A stretch of 64,000 bases of DNA, taken from NCBI GenBank assembly GCA_015680685.1, contig MNCI01004098.1, positions 177,209 to 241,208 on the forward strand. Reading direction: 5' to 3'. The position numbers and the translations under genes were made by a program. Below are positions 1 to 12,577 of this stretch, one piece after another. The stretch comes from Gnetum montanum (taxonomy: Eukaryota > Streptophyta > Gnetopsida > Gnetales > Gnetaceae). How positions within the stretch are numbered: the first letter of the stretch is position 1; each line of letters opens with the position of its first letter. A model generated the notes under the pieces. That model searched no databases and was not told the origin of the DNA. It was given only the letters and a program-made list of their open reading frames with translations.

Positions 1-1388
1 ATTATGGGACTAGAAAAACATGTTACCCATGCTTGAATGTCCTCTATAACTAAGGCCCTCTCCCTTCCTACTTCTCCTTTCTTCTCTCTAAGGAATGGTG
101 GTTGTTTTGTGGGAGCACTCTTGTGTCTTAAGGGAGTGGATCAGTCTTGGAGTGGTAATGCAAAGTCACTAAAAGTAGTTGGTTTTGTTCTAGACTAAGG
201 ATGGATCTTATTAGGTCATTCTAAACAAAAATCTAAAAGGGACTTCTTATTACCTCAATTTGAAATTCCATTCCATCTTCTCCATCATCTATCCATGCTG
301 CCCATTACTCACCTCACTATCGATGTCCATATTCTTGATTCGATATCTTTTTCTAACATACTTGAATTCTCTAGTAGAATCTTCTGGGTTTTGGTCCTTA
401 ACTTCCATTAACCATTAATCACCTATGGAACTCACTAACTCCTTAGGTTGAGGTTATGCAATGGCAAACAAGACATGTTCTTGCTATGGGGAGGATCCAC
501 TTGCATATCCCTTGGTTGGGTTTGTTAAGTACTTTATCCTTAGGCATTCTTGCAATCAAAATCTTTTGTACATCCATCTTCTACATCCAACCATGTGCTC
601 ATTTATATATTTTCTTTGAATTTTACATTTTCCATCAAATTTTTGAATTTTTAAGCATTTAAATCCTCTTCAATGATTTCATCATATTCTTGGCTTCTCT
701 AGGACTCCATGGACTCCAAATTCATTTAAAAATTCCTTGTATTTTTCAAGATATTCACATTTGAAAATTTTGTTTAGAAACCCTATAAACAAAGCCTCGT
801 TGATGGAGCCCATGCACATACAAGGCCCTGTATACATAGCCCCATCAATGTAGCATAAAAATAGTATAAATATGCATGATTCCCCTTAGAAATTTTCACA
901 TTTTCTCACAAATGCTAAGGAAGTTTTTCAAATTTTCAAAGCCTAGAACTTTCCAAAACCCATAACTTCCTAACTATTTATCCAAATGACTCCATTCTTT
1001 GACCCTATAGCTATGGGAGGCAAGATCTTAGTTGTAGGGACCACAAATGTGCCATCTTTTATAGAAAAGTGTTCACCATTTTTCTAACTCCCACAAAGGT
1101 TTAACTAAGAAATCAACATTTAAGCACCAAATTATAGAAGTTAACCTCTTCCAATGAGCTCTAGTGACACTTATAATAAAAGTTGATTAATAAAATAAGA
1201 ATAAAATAATCAATCTACCATGGTTCTACCTTAGCCAAGTGTAACTAACTAACAAGATAAGGTATTCAAATATTCAAGGTTATAGTTATATCTACTAATC
1301 CATGGATGTGTTGTGACCATAAATGGCATTGAAAGGAAAACACACATAGAAAGGAGGATCATCTCAACCAAGAGAGAAATGACCAAGA
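1..1388 (+). mobile_element. Athila-type element, spacer between pol and env-position ORF (upstream copy, cut by window edge)
   Basis: Non-coding spacer of an upstream Athila-type copy. It aligns with 12,430-13,815 over its whole length with many substitutions and small indels; shared landmarks are the block around 60-130 and the short hydrophobic open stretch at 456-662, matched at 12,922-13,140. That open stretch is not conserved at codon level and I do not call it a gene. The spacer precedes the env-position ORF exactly as in the downstream copy, which is why I place it after a pol gene lying outside the window. Confidence 0.7.
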
Positions 1389-4181
1389 ATGGGAAGGGAT
1401 CAAGAACAAGACTAGGAAGAACCACTTGCAACCCATGCCATAGGTCCTCTTAGGAAAAAGGCTAAGATTGAATCTATTCATCATATTCCAAAACCAACAA
1501 CAACAACAAAACATTTCCACTAGGTTGAGGCACAAGCGTACCAAGAAAACATTGAGGTGACCTTGATAGAAGCCTACCTAAATCAAATTAGTTTAATAAA
1601 GATCCAAAAAATAGTGATCCATGAGTTTAAATTTCACTATATCCTAGAGCAAGCATCTAAAGAAGTATAGGACCAACTAAAGTCCTCTCCCATACAGCCA
1701 ATTATCACTTCCACTAGAGAGTGGTAGATGGGAGAGACATTATTATTTTGGAACAATAGGTATGCCTATTCAATGGTCAAAATCAAGGACATCTTAGTAT
1801 CCTACTTAGTGCAAGCCATTTCTAAAGTGCTTAGGTTGCCAGAAACTAGGACAAATCTCATGGATTTTCCAATGCAAGAAGACCCCAACATAAAAAAGGA
1901 ATGGATGTAATGGTGGTATGGTGTTGACTGCAAGGAGTATGATTTGCTCACACTGATAGAAAGGATTCACTACAATATTGTAGCCTTTCACCTAAACCCC
2001 ATGGTGAGGCCCAATAAGATCACTAATTTTTCTGCTCATGCATGCATTGCTCTAAGTGGGAGATTCCCTATTAACCTTCCACAGCTGATGTATCTAGAGA
2101 TAGAGAAGTGGTTTAAAGAGAATGAACATGGAAGGAAGGCACTCCCCTTTCCATGCCTCATCAAAAAATTTTGTTGGGGGAGTGGGATAGTCCGCTATAC
2201 AAATGATGTTGTTAGATGTGCTTTGACTACTAATTGGGCAGAGATGATGAAAGATAAAACACCTAAAAGAACCATTCAAGAAGATAAGTAGTAGCCACTA
2301 CCTTCACCTACCACTCAACGAACTATGCTAGACATTGTTAGAATAGCCCAATGATTATATGAGTACTAAGAATGGCTCTTGTGTGAGCAAGAGAAATGAG
2401 TAGCCATGAGTGATGGGAACCCATCTATGTACCAGCCAATGATGAGTCACCGAAATGAGATGGCCCAAATAGTCAACCTAATGAGGGGAGGTGAATCTAT
2501 TTTCTTAACCTAACAAATGCAATTATCTACAAGGTTGAATCCTAGTGCCAAAGAGGTCACAACATCTCTTATAGAATAGCAGACACTCCTAGAAATTTTT
2601 GGCAACATTGCAACCTTCTCAATGCACTTGGAGGAAGGCAAGGAGGTAATAGTGCTAGTGATGCAGCACCAAGGATAAAAAAATAATAGTAGAGATGGTT
2701 TCTAATAGAATTTCCAAAACACTTAATGCACCTGTAGCATCTATACTAGATGTGACTACACTCAAAGATGTGTAGATGTCTAAAGGAATCATAAGCAATA
2801 GATTAAGTGTAGCATAGCATGAGAACTATTAGACTAACTAGTGGGAACTAGGCAACTACTTCTAGATGTCTTTGATCTTTTAGATAGTATTACTGCAACC
2901 TAGTCAAAGCTACTAGAGGTAAGGGGTAAAAACATTATCTTGAAAGGGTAACTCAAAATAGCTAAAGAGTTGAACAAATTCTTAGCTACTGAAGTTGCCA
3001 AATTAAGAGCCCAAATCACTAATTGTACATTTTTCAATCCAACATTGACAAGAGATGAATCTCTTGAATAACTTCATGCTAGAAAAAAAGGGGTTGAGGA
3101 TGCAATGGAGATGGTGGTGTTCTACCAATCCTTAGTAGAGGCTACCCAACATAAAATTTAGAAGGCCTTGGATCTACCTTGCTAGGAGAATGTGCAACTA
3201 ACCATAGAGAACAATCACCTATGAAATGTTGATAAGCATAAAAAATAGTTGATCGACTTTATCCATCAATAGTAGGACCAACTAGCTAGAGTGAACACAA
3301 AGTTAAGGAGATTTATAGCTAAAATAGGAACTTCTCCATGGAGGAGGTCCATGCCCTCTGCCAAAAGACTACAATAGAGGTAGTCACCTAGAAATCAGAG
3401 ACTCTCAAATTCAAGAGAGTCAAAGATTACTACAGAGATGAAGTTAGTCTATAGAAAGAAGTTAATGAAAAGCACATCCATTTGGTCAAGGAAAAAGTAA
3501 ATGAAACCCTCCAACAACTCCATTAAGGAAGAAAATTTTGGTAACCTATCATTGATGAGATATATGCCTACAATAAGATGAAAATTTGCATGAAGGAGTT
3601 GTAGATAGAGGAAATGATAGAATACATGGAGCTTACCAATCTCTAGTACGTGAATTCACTTATGTTAACTATTAGACAACCATGGTCAAAACTAGAGAAG
3701 TGGTGAACTATACTTCTTGTATAAGGTCAAGTTCAAGCACCACAAGGACACCAAGCAAAAGCTTATGGTGGCAAATGTAAAACTTGAGGTTCTCAAGTGC
3801 AAATACACTGATTAAAGATCTTCTATTGAGAACTTAGCCAAAAGAATGAACTACTACCATAAGCTACAAAATGTAGTCAGTGCATTCAATGTTGAATAAA
3901 AACAATTCACTACCTAGTTTGTCAATGTTAAGGAGTGATTAACAGTAATGCCCTATTTGTGGGATATCCCCATTCTAGCCCACATTGGTGATGCTGCTTG
4001 GACTTTGAATGATCATTCGAGAAAGGAGGAGAAGATGAAGACATTACAAGATACCTTTTGCTTTCCACTAGAGGTAGGAGCTGTAGCAAGACAGTCCAAG
4101 CCTCCTTAGCCACTGCATAGGCCTAAAGCTAGTGAAGGTCCTTCAAAACCTCAAAACCCTCCACCACCTAGGACTATTTGA
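1389..4181 (+). pseudogene. Env-position ORF of Athila-type retrotransposon, copy 1 (decayed)
   Basis: Relic of a roughly 930-codon ORF. A start at 1389 and the stop at 4179-4181 are a multiple of three apart, but many TAG/TAA codons interrupt it. Residues about 185-300 (1944-2291) form the best block, with motifs such as GRFPINLP and ALPFPCLIKK; it resembles the putative plant transposon / Athila ORF-1 type domain seen downstream of pol in Athila elements (from memory of the family). The second half (about 2930-3900) is rich in Lys, Glu, Leu and Gln in a coiled-coil-like pattern. A second copy lies at 13,816-16,593. The role of this ORF in Athila is unsettled. I see no clear signal peptide or membrane anchor, so env-like refers to position only. 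Confidence 0.65.
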
Positions 4182-5352
4182 TCTTTTCAACTACATTCAT
4201 GCCATCAAAGGACATGCTATCTAGTTTTGAGAAGTCATGTCATGGTGTTCAATTTTGTGTCATGAACACCACAAATTTTTGTAATGTTGTTGATTTGTAC
4301 ACTCAAGAAGTTAGTTATGTTAAGTTAATTTATTATGTTAAGAGTTAGTCAATAATTCCATACCTTCTCAATTTTGTAAAGCAACTTAAGATGAGTTTTC
4401 ATTCATTCATGGGTGTATGATGAATTATTGTTATGTCATGTTGACTAGCCCTCATTAACATGGCCTCATCGATGTGGCCCCATCTATGTGGTGTTGTCCC
4501 ATTGATGGGGCCACATCAATGTAGCATTTTCTATGTCTATGGGGCTCCATTGACATAAACTCATAATAAAGTCTATATATATGCACTTACGAGCTAGGTT
4601 TATGGCATGTTTTATCATAGTTGTAGCAGATCTCTTGCAGTTTTATCATTTGAGAGTTAGAATATTTTTCTAAGTGCTCGTAGTAGGAGTTAGAAAGTGT
4701 ACAGATCTTTAATTGAGCACTGTTGTACCTAAACACACCAGTGAGAATGATAATAAAGGTAAGCCTTTTGGTCAAACCTTGTGGCACTTGGAATAGATTA
4801 ATGATTCATTTATGCATTTATTATTTTCATTAATTATGTAATTAATTAAGCAAAATTAGACTTCAAGTGATTAGTTAATTAATTAAGCTAAATAGATTAA
4901 ACACATAAGTATGATTGCTTCAAGAATAAACACATATTCGCTTGGTAATCACAATAGTGTTATTCCTTAGTTCATCCAATAGCATAGCACTTGGTAATCC
5001 CAATAGTAGATACGTGGGTTTAGGACATGTATGGAAAGTGGAATTGAATACTTATGTTAGGACTAGTTAAGTAGTTAAATTAAATTACCTATTAAATTAC
5101 TTCATTTCTATATTTTAAAGCACTAAGAGCATAAAACATAAAATAATAAAAAATATATGTCTTAATTACACTTAATCATACCTTTTTGCATCACAAGTGT
5201 AATTGGGAAGACAATGAATGACTATTAGGGTAAAGTTCACTTCCTAGAAGACTAGTGTACCAGAAGACATAGAATCCACTGAATTCAAATGGATCATGCA
5301 TGAATACTTCATGATTTTTATAGTTGAGAATAGGGGTACTCAACTACTCATC
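4182..5352 (+). repeat. LTR of Athila-type element (3' LTR of the upstream copy)
   Basis: Aligns end to end with 16,594-17,752 directly after the env-position ORF. Shared landmarks are the direct GATGGGGCC-type repeats near 4490-4510, the stretch around 4650-4760, and the tail with the CACAAGTGTAATTGG block near 5195. The right end is set where homology among three copies stops, just after CATCA (5352, about 6094, 17,752), fitting a CA terminus. The left boundary is not resolved, because both full copies are preceded by the same ORF; the true start may lie some tens of bases inside this interval. Confidence 0.6.
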
Positions 5353-5810
5353 AGATATGTTAGCCTTCATTTTTTTAAAATCTTTTATGAGATCATAACT
5401 TTTCATCTCACGTTTAGGCTCAAGTTGGTTCTAGTTAGAATGATTATAGATTTATAAAGATGTTCCAAGTTGTATTTGTTATTGAAATGTATTATTGTGG
5501 TTTTGTCTACTAGGAGGAATGTATGTATTTCCCTTTGGATTACTAGAGTTGTTCATGATGTTGCTAATCTTCTTGAATCATGCATTTATAATAGTAGGTT
5601 CATTAATCATAACTTGTTCAAAGGATGCTAAGGATTCATTTTTAGTTTTACTAGAAAATTCTAAAACCATTAGTTGGGCTTTTTTCTTTTTTTTATTTTG
5701 TAATTCTTAAGTGATATTCTTATATAAGGCTTAGAATTGAGGATGACACTTCTTAGAATGTTGTCTAGTGTTATGTAACCTACAATATTTTCTAAGAGCT
5801 ACTTCTTTAG
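5353..5810 (-). pseudogene. Antisense gag fragment of a family B Ty3/gypsy element, lodged between two Athila LTR ends
   Basis: On the reverse strand, 5799-5735 reads YCRLHNTRQHSKKCHPQF, a clear relative of the zinc-knuckle-like YCHLHNTRQHSEKTCPQF of the gag at 53.6-54.9 kb. Further along (about 5600-5480) comes a degenerate match to the KISDIMN...NNFYTP segment that follows in the same gag. Order and orientation agree, so this is a real gag 3' piece about 460 bp long with stops and indels. It sits between an LTR end (5352) and a second partial LTR (from 5811). No LTRs or target-site duplications of its own are visible. The forward-strand open stretch at 5495-5710 is only its shadow. Confidence 0.75.
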
Positions 5811-6094
5811 ATTAAAGTAGACATTAAATTACTTTATTCTTTATCCTACTTATTTGAAGCACAAAAACCATAAAATATAAAATAACAAAAAATCATTGCC
5901 TCAATTACACTTAACCATACCTTTGTACATCACAAGTGTAATTGGAAAGACAACGAATAACCATTAGGGTAAGGTTTACTTCTTAGACGACTAGTGTACT
6001 AGAAGACATAGAGTACATGGAATTCAACTAGATTGTGCATGAATGCTTCATGATTCATATCATTGAGTGTAGGGGTACCTTTCACCGATCATCA
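5811..6094 (+). repeat. Partial LTR (last ~285 bp), 5' LTR of the near-complete Athila-type element
   Basis: Repeats 5090-5352 and 17,460-17,752, sharing the AGATTAAAGTAGACATTAAATT start with the latter and ending at CATCA. It is closer to the 17.5 kb copy than to the adjacent 5.1-5.35 kb copy, as expected if it and 17.5 kb are the two ends of one element. Its 5' three quarters are missing. Confidence 0.7.
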
Positions 6095-6112
6095 TTTTCG
6101 TTGTTGCTAGAG
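6095..6112 (+). other. Decayed primer-binding site (tRNA-Asp type)
   Basis: Immediately after the LTR end the sequence keeps GTTG and spaced matches to TGGCGCCGTTGCCGGGGA, the site I recall for Athila and related plant Ty3/gypsy elements. I count 11 of 18 positions identical; five of the seven mismatches are C-to-T or G-to-A. The position supports the call more than the identity does. Confidence 0.45.
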
Positions 6113-6246
6113 ACTCTTTTTGTTAAAACATGCACTATCTAGGATTAGTGAACATCATTAACATCATTGGATGAACCCTAAGGTCAACATCACTTTCACA
6201 CATCATATAATTATATAAGCACACTAATATTATATTTATTTGCAAA

Positions 6247-8060
6247 ATGTCTTCTCTCGGGCGTGACAATGTTAAACCACTGGTCCCACAAGAGTGCAAC
6301 ATGGCATATACTCATCCAGATGAGCATGTGCCTAATTTCACCTTCATCCTACATCAGGATAGTCAAGATCAAAAACTAGGCATTGAAAAGTTAGTCAAGA
6401 TCCAAACTAGGTATGTGAAAGATAGTTGGATCAAAACTTAAACATGACTAATATCCCAAGATTAGAGGAGGGATATAAATCTGATTCACAAAACCATCTA
6501 TGAGCCTTCCACTATGCGTGTGTTGTACAAAACATAAACAATGATTGGTAGAAATTGAAGCTATTCCCAAGGACACTCATCAAAGAGGAAAAAAGCTTGT
6601 ACTAGTCCTTGCAACTAGAATCCATTCACAGATGGAGTACCATGCTATAACTGTTTAATAACAAATACCAAACACACTTTAGATTGTCTAATTTAAGAAG
6701 GCAAATCCAAGGCTAGAAACAAGAAACACATGAACCCTTACATGTCACCATGAGTAGATATTATTCTCTCTTACATGGATGCCCTAGCCATGATTATTCT
6801 CAAAGGAAATAACTCTACCACATCATAGATGGGCTCAAAGTAGAAACCTAAAGAACTCTTGGGATTTATGCCCAAGGGATACTATCTAAACTAAGAGCTC
6901 ATTAGATACAAAGGTTGATAAAGTAGATAGCAAAAGAAGAAGGTGAGTTGAAAAAAAAGAAAAAGTGTAGAAGAATATAATAGGAATCCTTCCATTAGGA
7001 AAAGGAAGGTCTAATTTTGTGATGAGGAGTCACCACTTGAAGAGGTGGTGAACAAGAAAACCTTACCTATCAAAAAATTTATTTCTGATATTTCGACAAA
7101 AGTTGATAAATTATGGGACTCTTTGGATAAAAAATTCCAAACTACTATGAAGATTGCTGAAGAATCCAAAGAGCATAATAGTAACCACAACCACAAGAGG
7201 CAAAAAGAAGCCAAAAGTGCTTACCAAGGATGTAAGAGCAAAGATTTTGCAATTGAAGAAGTTGTGAAGATAGACTCTAATGATGATGTTGGGTGTGAAA
7301 TTTGTTAATATGAATATCTAAAGGGATGTTGCCCTATGGTGTTACATTTAAAAGATTCTAGGGTGTATGTGCTTAATCCTCAACTAGCACGGAAGTAAGC
7401 ACCCAGACAATTGCCTTATTCTCAAGGCAATCTAAGGCAATTTCATCAGCAACAACAAGCTTACTATCCAAGCGGAGCTCCATCATAATCATATAAGCAA
7501 TACCAGTAGTGGCAACCATAGTCATGGGAAATGCCACCGTCAAGACAATAATACCCTTATAGGCAACCAAATTCATATGGGTACTATGTTTAGCAACTTG
7601 TTTCTCCACGAAGCTCTACAAGCCATGTCTCATTCCAACATCACTATTATTCTCTAGAGTACCATCAAACTCATTCACCATCTACTCTAAAGGAGCACCC
7701 ATATCCATACCACCCTTCACATCTATCTACACACATCCCTCCACCCTCATCCTAGTTACCTCATGCTTTGTTCATGCAAGGAAAAATTCCCTCATAGCCA
7801 TAGCAACAAAATACTATGAGAGTTGTAAATTTACAACTACCCTTCCAGCTAAGTGGTTTGGATAATCAATTTAGAAAATGACCATTTTACCCACCCTAAA
7901 TTCCTCCCAAACCCTCATAACCTAATGTGGCTAGTCACCATGTATCTCCAACACTCTCATCCTCTGCATCAAACACATCTAAGAGCCCTTCAAAAAAAAA
8001 TGCCACCTTAGATCTACACCATGATGTTAACTCATGATGTCTTCAATTAAATCAAGGCTA
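6247..8060 (+). pseudogene. Gag relic of Athila-type element
   Basis: Translating from 6247 in pieces gives a gag-like protein with multiple stops. The first 64 residues (6247-6441) are open. Around 6550-6640 the segment LKLFPRTLIKEEKSLY and the IHRW motif match the Retrotrans_gag pattern (Leu-Phe-Pro, short spacer, Ala/Lys-x-x-Trp/Tyr, later Ser-Ile-x-x-Trp). 7045-7308 is open, Lys-rich, and ends in a Cys-x-x-Cys pair that may be a zinc-knuckle remnant. 7370-7700 read in frame is rich in Gln, Pro and Tyr, typical of gag C-terminal tails. Gag forms the virus-like particle in the cytoplasm. It follows the LTR and primer site and precedes protease. Confidence 0.65.
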
Positions 8061-8071
8061 GAAACCTTTCC

Positions 8072-11000
8072 ATGAAAAGATATGACTTGGGAAGTTCTCT
8101 TATTTACTTACAGATTACTGGACATGAGCCATGCAAGGATATTCTTGATTTTGGTTCTCGTTTCAATCTCATCTCTTATGACATGTATAAGGCATGGAAC
8201 CTACCACCTCTTAAGAAATATCCATTTGGAATTGGTAGAATAGTCAATCAATGTTTCCTTGGGATTAGTGAAGGACATTGTGCTCACATTTTATGGGTGG
8301 TCCTATCCTATGATTTTCTAGTAATCATGGTAGAAAAATGCAAAGGTGACTTCCCCATTTTTATGGGATGTGCATGATTAAGCATTGTTGATGCACGAAT
8401 GGGCATTAGGAACCTCTCCTTGGAAATCTCCAAGGAAAATAAATTTGGATAGCTTGAGAAGAAGCAAGTTCCATGCATCACATACAATGATAATAGGTGC
8501 AATTATGTGTAGAAAATTTGGTCCATTAAAAGTACATTCATCAAAGAATGCAATTAGTGTGCACATGAAACTAATATCCAAAGGTCCTTGTATGCAGAAA
8601 CCATAAAACAAGAGGGCACCTAGTGGCTGAAAACTAACCCTAATAGTAATAGATTAGGCATTGAACTTACTGAGAGCCTCAAATTTGCCTCTGTTAAAGG
8701 CATGGATGAACTTAAGTAAATTCATCACCAATTCGTTGATGATGAAAATGATGATACCTATTGGAAAGAGTTGGAAATCCCTAATAATTTCAAGCACAAA
8801 CTCCTAGAGTTAAAAACTCTACCAACTGACATGAAGTATGCATTTTTAAACAATGGTAAGTTGGTTATCATCAATGCAAATCTTGCTCCTAAACAAAAAG
8901 ACAAGCTATTGAAAATGGTCAAAAAATGGTCAACAACCTTTTCTTGGTCATGTCCTGAGCTAACTAGAATCAATCCAAGGATATGTCAGCATTATATCTA
9001 CACCAACCTAGCCATGAAGCCAAGCAGGCAACCATAGAGGCATCTAAATCCCAAGTTGAAGTAGGTTATTAAAGAGGAAATAGAACAACTCCTCAAGGTG
9101 AGGTTCATCTATCCCATCGTAGATAGTGAGTGGGTTAGTCCACTCGTAGTTGTCCCAAAGAAAGATGGCAAGTGGTGGGTCTACATTGACTTTAGGCTGT
9201 TGAATATGGCAACATTTAAAGATCATTTTCCATTACCATTTGTGGACCAAGTGTTGGACACTATATCCAGGAATTGCTATTATAGCTTCTTAGATGGTTA
9301 TAGTGGCTATAACCAAATCTAGATTATGTCCAAAGATTAGGCCAAAACAACATTCATGAGTTCCTAGGGGAACTTTTGCATATTGCAAAATTTTGTTTAG
9401 TCTGTGCAATGCCCCTCTAACATTCCAATGCCTAGTCCTTAGTATCTTTCACTAATATATTGATAGCAAGGTAGAGGTCTTTATAGATGGCTTCTCTACC
9501 TATGGGGCTATATTTGAGAAAGCCCTAGATCACCTTGAGCAAGTGCTAAAAAGATGTGTTGAGATAAACCTTAAGCTCAATTAGCAAAAATGCCATTTAA
9601 TGGTCTAAGAAGGTATAGTCCTAGGGCATAGAATTACTTAGGTAGGGATTGAGGTAGGCCTAGAAAAGATAAGGGTCATCCAAATAATCACATGTCAACC
9701 AGAGATAGTGAAAGACATTTGATTATTCCTTGTACGCACTAGCTACTACTAACAATTTATAGAGAATTTCTCTAAGATTGCAAAGTCATTAGTCAAGCTT
9801 ACAAAGAAAGATGTTCCATTCATCTAGACCAAGGAATGTCAACATGCATTCCAATAGCTAAAGAAAAAACTCATAGAAACTCCAATTCTACTGGCAGCAA
9901 ATAGGTCTAGATCATTTCATATAATGATGAATGCATCTACTTATGCCTTAGGAGCTATGCTTATACAATTGGATGATAAGAAACATCTATATTACATCCA
10001 CTAGTTGAGTCGAAGCATTGTGGATGCATAGTTGAATTACACCACAACTAAGAAAGAACTAATGATTGTGGTATATACTCTCAAAAAGTTTAGGCACTAT
10101 GTGCTTGGCTATAAAGTGTTTGTGTACACAGATCATAATGTCATCTACTTCATAATGAACAAGCTAACAATAAGTCCCCATATCATATAGTGGCTCATGA
10201 TCTTGCAAGAATTCAATCTCACAATGATAGATTGAAAAAGAACTAAGAATGTGGTTGCTAACCATCTCTCTTAGTTAAGATTGGATAATAAAGAGGAAGA
10301 GAGTCTGCTCTTTCATCAATTTCTAAATGAACTCATCTTTACAAGAGTGATAAATGACCAAGTGCCCATTGAATCAAAATGGTATGATGAAATCCTCACT
10401 TACCTTCTCACTCAAGAGATGCCACAAGATTTGGACTTTAGGAAGAAACAATAGTTTCTTCATCGGGCTAAGTACTTTATGGAAATCAACAGACACCTTT
10501 ACAAGGTGTGCACCAATGGCTTGGTTTGTTGGTGTGTCCCTAATATAGACTAATTGCATGTTCTCTAGGATGATCATGAAGGCCCTTGTGGAGGCCACTA
10601 TGCTAGGAGATGCACGTCCATAACAATCCTAATGGAAGGATACTATTTGCCTACAATCTTTAGGGATGCCCACCAATTTTTTTGATCTTGTGAAAGTTGT
10701 TAATGAGATGGTGGGATGACTAGTTGAATGGAGTGTCATCAATAGTGGATTTAACCACTAGAGTTCTTTGAAATTTGGGGCATAGACTTCATGGGTCCCA
10801 TCACACCCATGTCCAATGAAAAGGCTTACATCATCATAGTAGTTGACTACTACACTAAATGGATAGAAGTAGTAGTTGTCACTGACTACTACTGCTCAAT
10901 CTGTATAACAAAATGTTGTAAATAGGTTTGGGGTGCCACATGCACTGATTTCTGATAATGGAACTTATTTTACATGTGCCACTTTTTAAAACCTCATGCA

Positions 11001-11690
11001 ATGCTTAGGATTCGAACATAAATTAACAACACCCTATCACGCCCAAGCCAACAATTAAGTAGAGGTAACTAACAAGGAGATCACAAAGATCCTAACAAGG
11101 ACCATAAGTAAATATAGGAGAGATTGGAGTATAAAACTTAATGATGATCTTTGGACCTACCTCTCAACATGAAAACTCCCTATTGGCTACTCTCCCTACA
11201 AGTTAGTATACAAGAAACTTCTAATGCTCCTGATTCAATCCAAGCTCCATACACTCTCAATAGCCTATGATCTAGATCTTGACCTAAGTCTAGAATAAAA
11301 CAAAAGATTGATCAACTTGAATGTGCTAGATGAAAATTGATTAGTGGCCCTATCTTTGAATGATATGCACAAAGCATACAACAAAAACTATCATGAGCTT
11401 AGAATATAAAAAGTAAAATTTCAACCTAGGGATGTACCCCAAAAAAAATGTTCCAAACATTGTGGAAGTGACCTTATATAATTAACAAAACTTCTCCCTC
11501 TGGGACAATGTTAATCTACAAACTTGAGAGCATAAACAAAAGGCAATTGGTCAACATCCAACAAGTAAGACCTTTCCTTGAGCTAAAGCAAGCTAGTGTA
11601 ATGAATATTTCAATGAATGGACAACCACATGTGATTTTTCAGATCTCCTCCTTTCAACCTAGTTGTGGGGGAGATGGCCATCCATCCTAA
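8072..11690 (+). pseudogene. Pol relic (protease, RT, RNase H, integrase) of Athila-type Ty3/gypsy element
   Basis: Domains in order. Protease at 8072-8377, with ILDFGSRFNLIS where the active site normally reads DSG, so the catalytic triplet is altered. Reverse transcriptase at about 9030-9700: VSPLVVVPKKDGKWW, DFRLLN, FLDGYSGYNQI, then VEVFIDGF where a Met/Ile-Asp-Asp motif is expected, so the second Asp is lost. The following LEQVLKRC...EGIVLGHRIT is Athila-like. RNase H at about 9900-10,280: ALGAML, TTTKKEL, YTDHNVIYF, VVANHLS. Integrase at about 10,640-11,420: GIDFMGP, ISDNGTYF, then a stop beside the Glu region (VEVTNKEI). Dozens of TAG/TAA stops interrupt it. The element cannot encode its own enzymes. 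Confidence 0.85.
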
Positions 11691-12429
11691 TCACATATGT
11701 GGCTCCTCAATTTTTCTATTTTTTATTTTACACATTTTTGTTTTTGCAATTTGTTTTTTCTTTTTACAACTTTTTTATTTTGAAGCTTTTTTCTATTTTT
11801 ACACCATTTTTTGTTTTACATCATCATTAATACATTTAAAATTTTATTCAATATTTTACACTTCCTTATATATTTTACTTTTTTTGAGTATGATTTTCAA
11901 ATTTTTGCTAATAAACATCTTTTATGCCAATAGGACACAGTGGCATTGGAGTTGTTACTAATGGTGGGTTGTGTTTTATGTTTTTTTTTGCTAATGTCTG
12001 GTTTTTATTTTTGAATTTTTGTGCCAATGATTGAGTCATGAATGGAATAAGCAATGAGTCCACAACATCCACCCATCCACAAACTCTATGGTTTTCCTTG
12101 TTATGGAAATTTGAGGTCCCTTTCATTAAATAAACTTTTAATAAATTTGTGACGTTGGAAGTTTCTAGAATTAGGAAGGATTCAAAGGTTTGCACATGAT
12201 GTGACTTCAAGGGGACTTAATACTCTTTGTACTCTTCTACTTACTCAAGTGCATGAGTGTTTTCATAAACTTCTTACTGTTCCATGTAAACCACTAACAT
12301 GAAGTTAAATAAATTTTTTGCATGCTATGGTTCCTATCCAAAAGGAAAAAAATAAAAAAAAACAAAATAATAAATAAATAAATATGATGGGAATTCAAAG
12401 CACACCCCTTAGACAAATAAACAAGTTAT
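11691..12429 (+). other. T-rich spacer after pol, no gene seen
   Basis: 11,700-11,930 is a run of pyrimidine-rich sequence; the hydrophobic open stretch at 11,665-11,961 follows from the T content and has no family features. 12,330-12,385 is A-rich. No promoter, RNA gene or second element recognised. It joins pol to the spacer shared with 1-1388. Confidence 0.5.
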
Positions 12430-12558
12430 AGACATTGGTTATGGGACTAGTAAGACCTATTACCCATGCCTAAAGATCCCCTCTAACTAAGGTCCTCTCT
12501 CACTTCCCACTTCTCTTTATGGAATGGTGGTTGTTTTATGGGAGCACTCTTATGTCTT

Positions 12559-12577
12559 CGGGGGGGCGGGGGGGTGG
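12559..12577 (+). repeat. G-rich run (possible G-quadruplex)
   Basis: GGGGGGGCGGGGGGGTGG within an otherwise AT-rich element. The homologous position in the upstream copy (about 128-140) has only a short AAGGGAGTGG, so the run arose or expanded in this copy. Confidence 0.8.

Noticed and set aside
456..662. Short ORF with hydrophobic segment (and its partner at 12,922-13,140)
   Set aside because: Lies in the element spacer, start and end differ between copies, and substitutions show no codon pattern.
5495..5710. Forward ORF with apparent membrane segments
   Set aside because: It is the complement of a gag fragment that reads correctly on the reverse strand.
7373..7609. Reverse-strand 78-codon ORF
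   Set aside because: Antisense to the Gln/Pro/Tyr-rich gag tail, which explains the region better.
11665..11961. Phe/Leu-rich ORF resembling a membrane protein
   Set aside because: Product of a T-rich low-complexity tract; no family motif.
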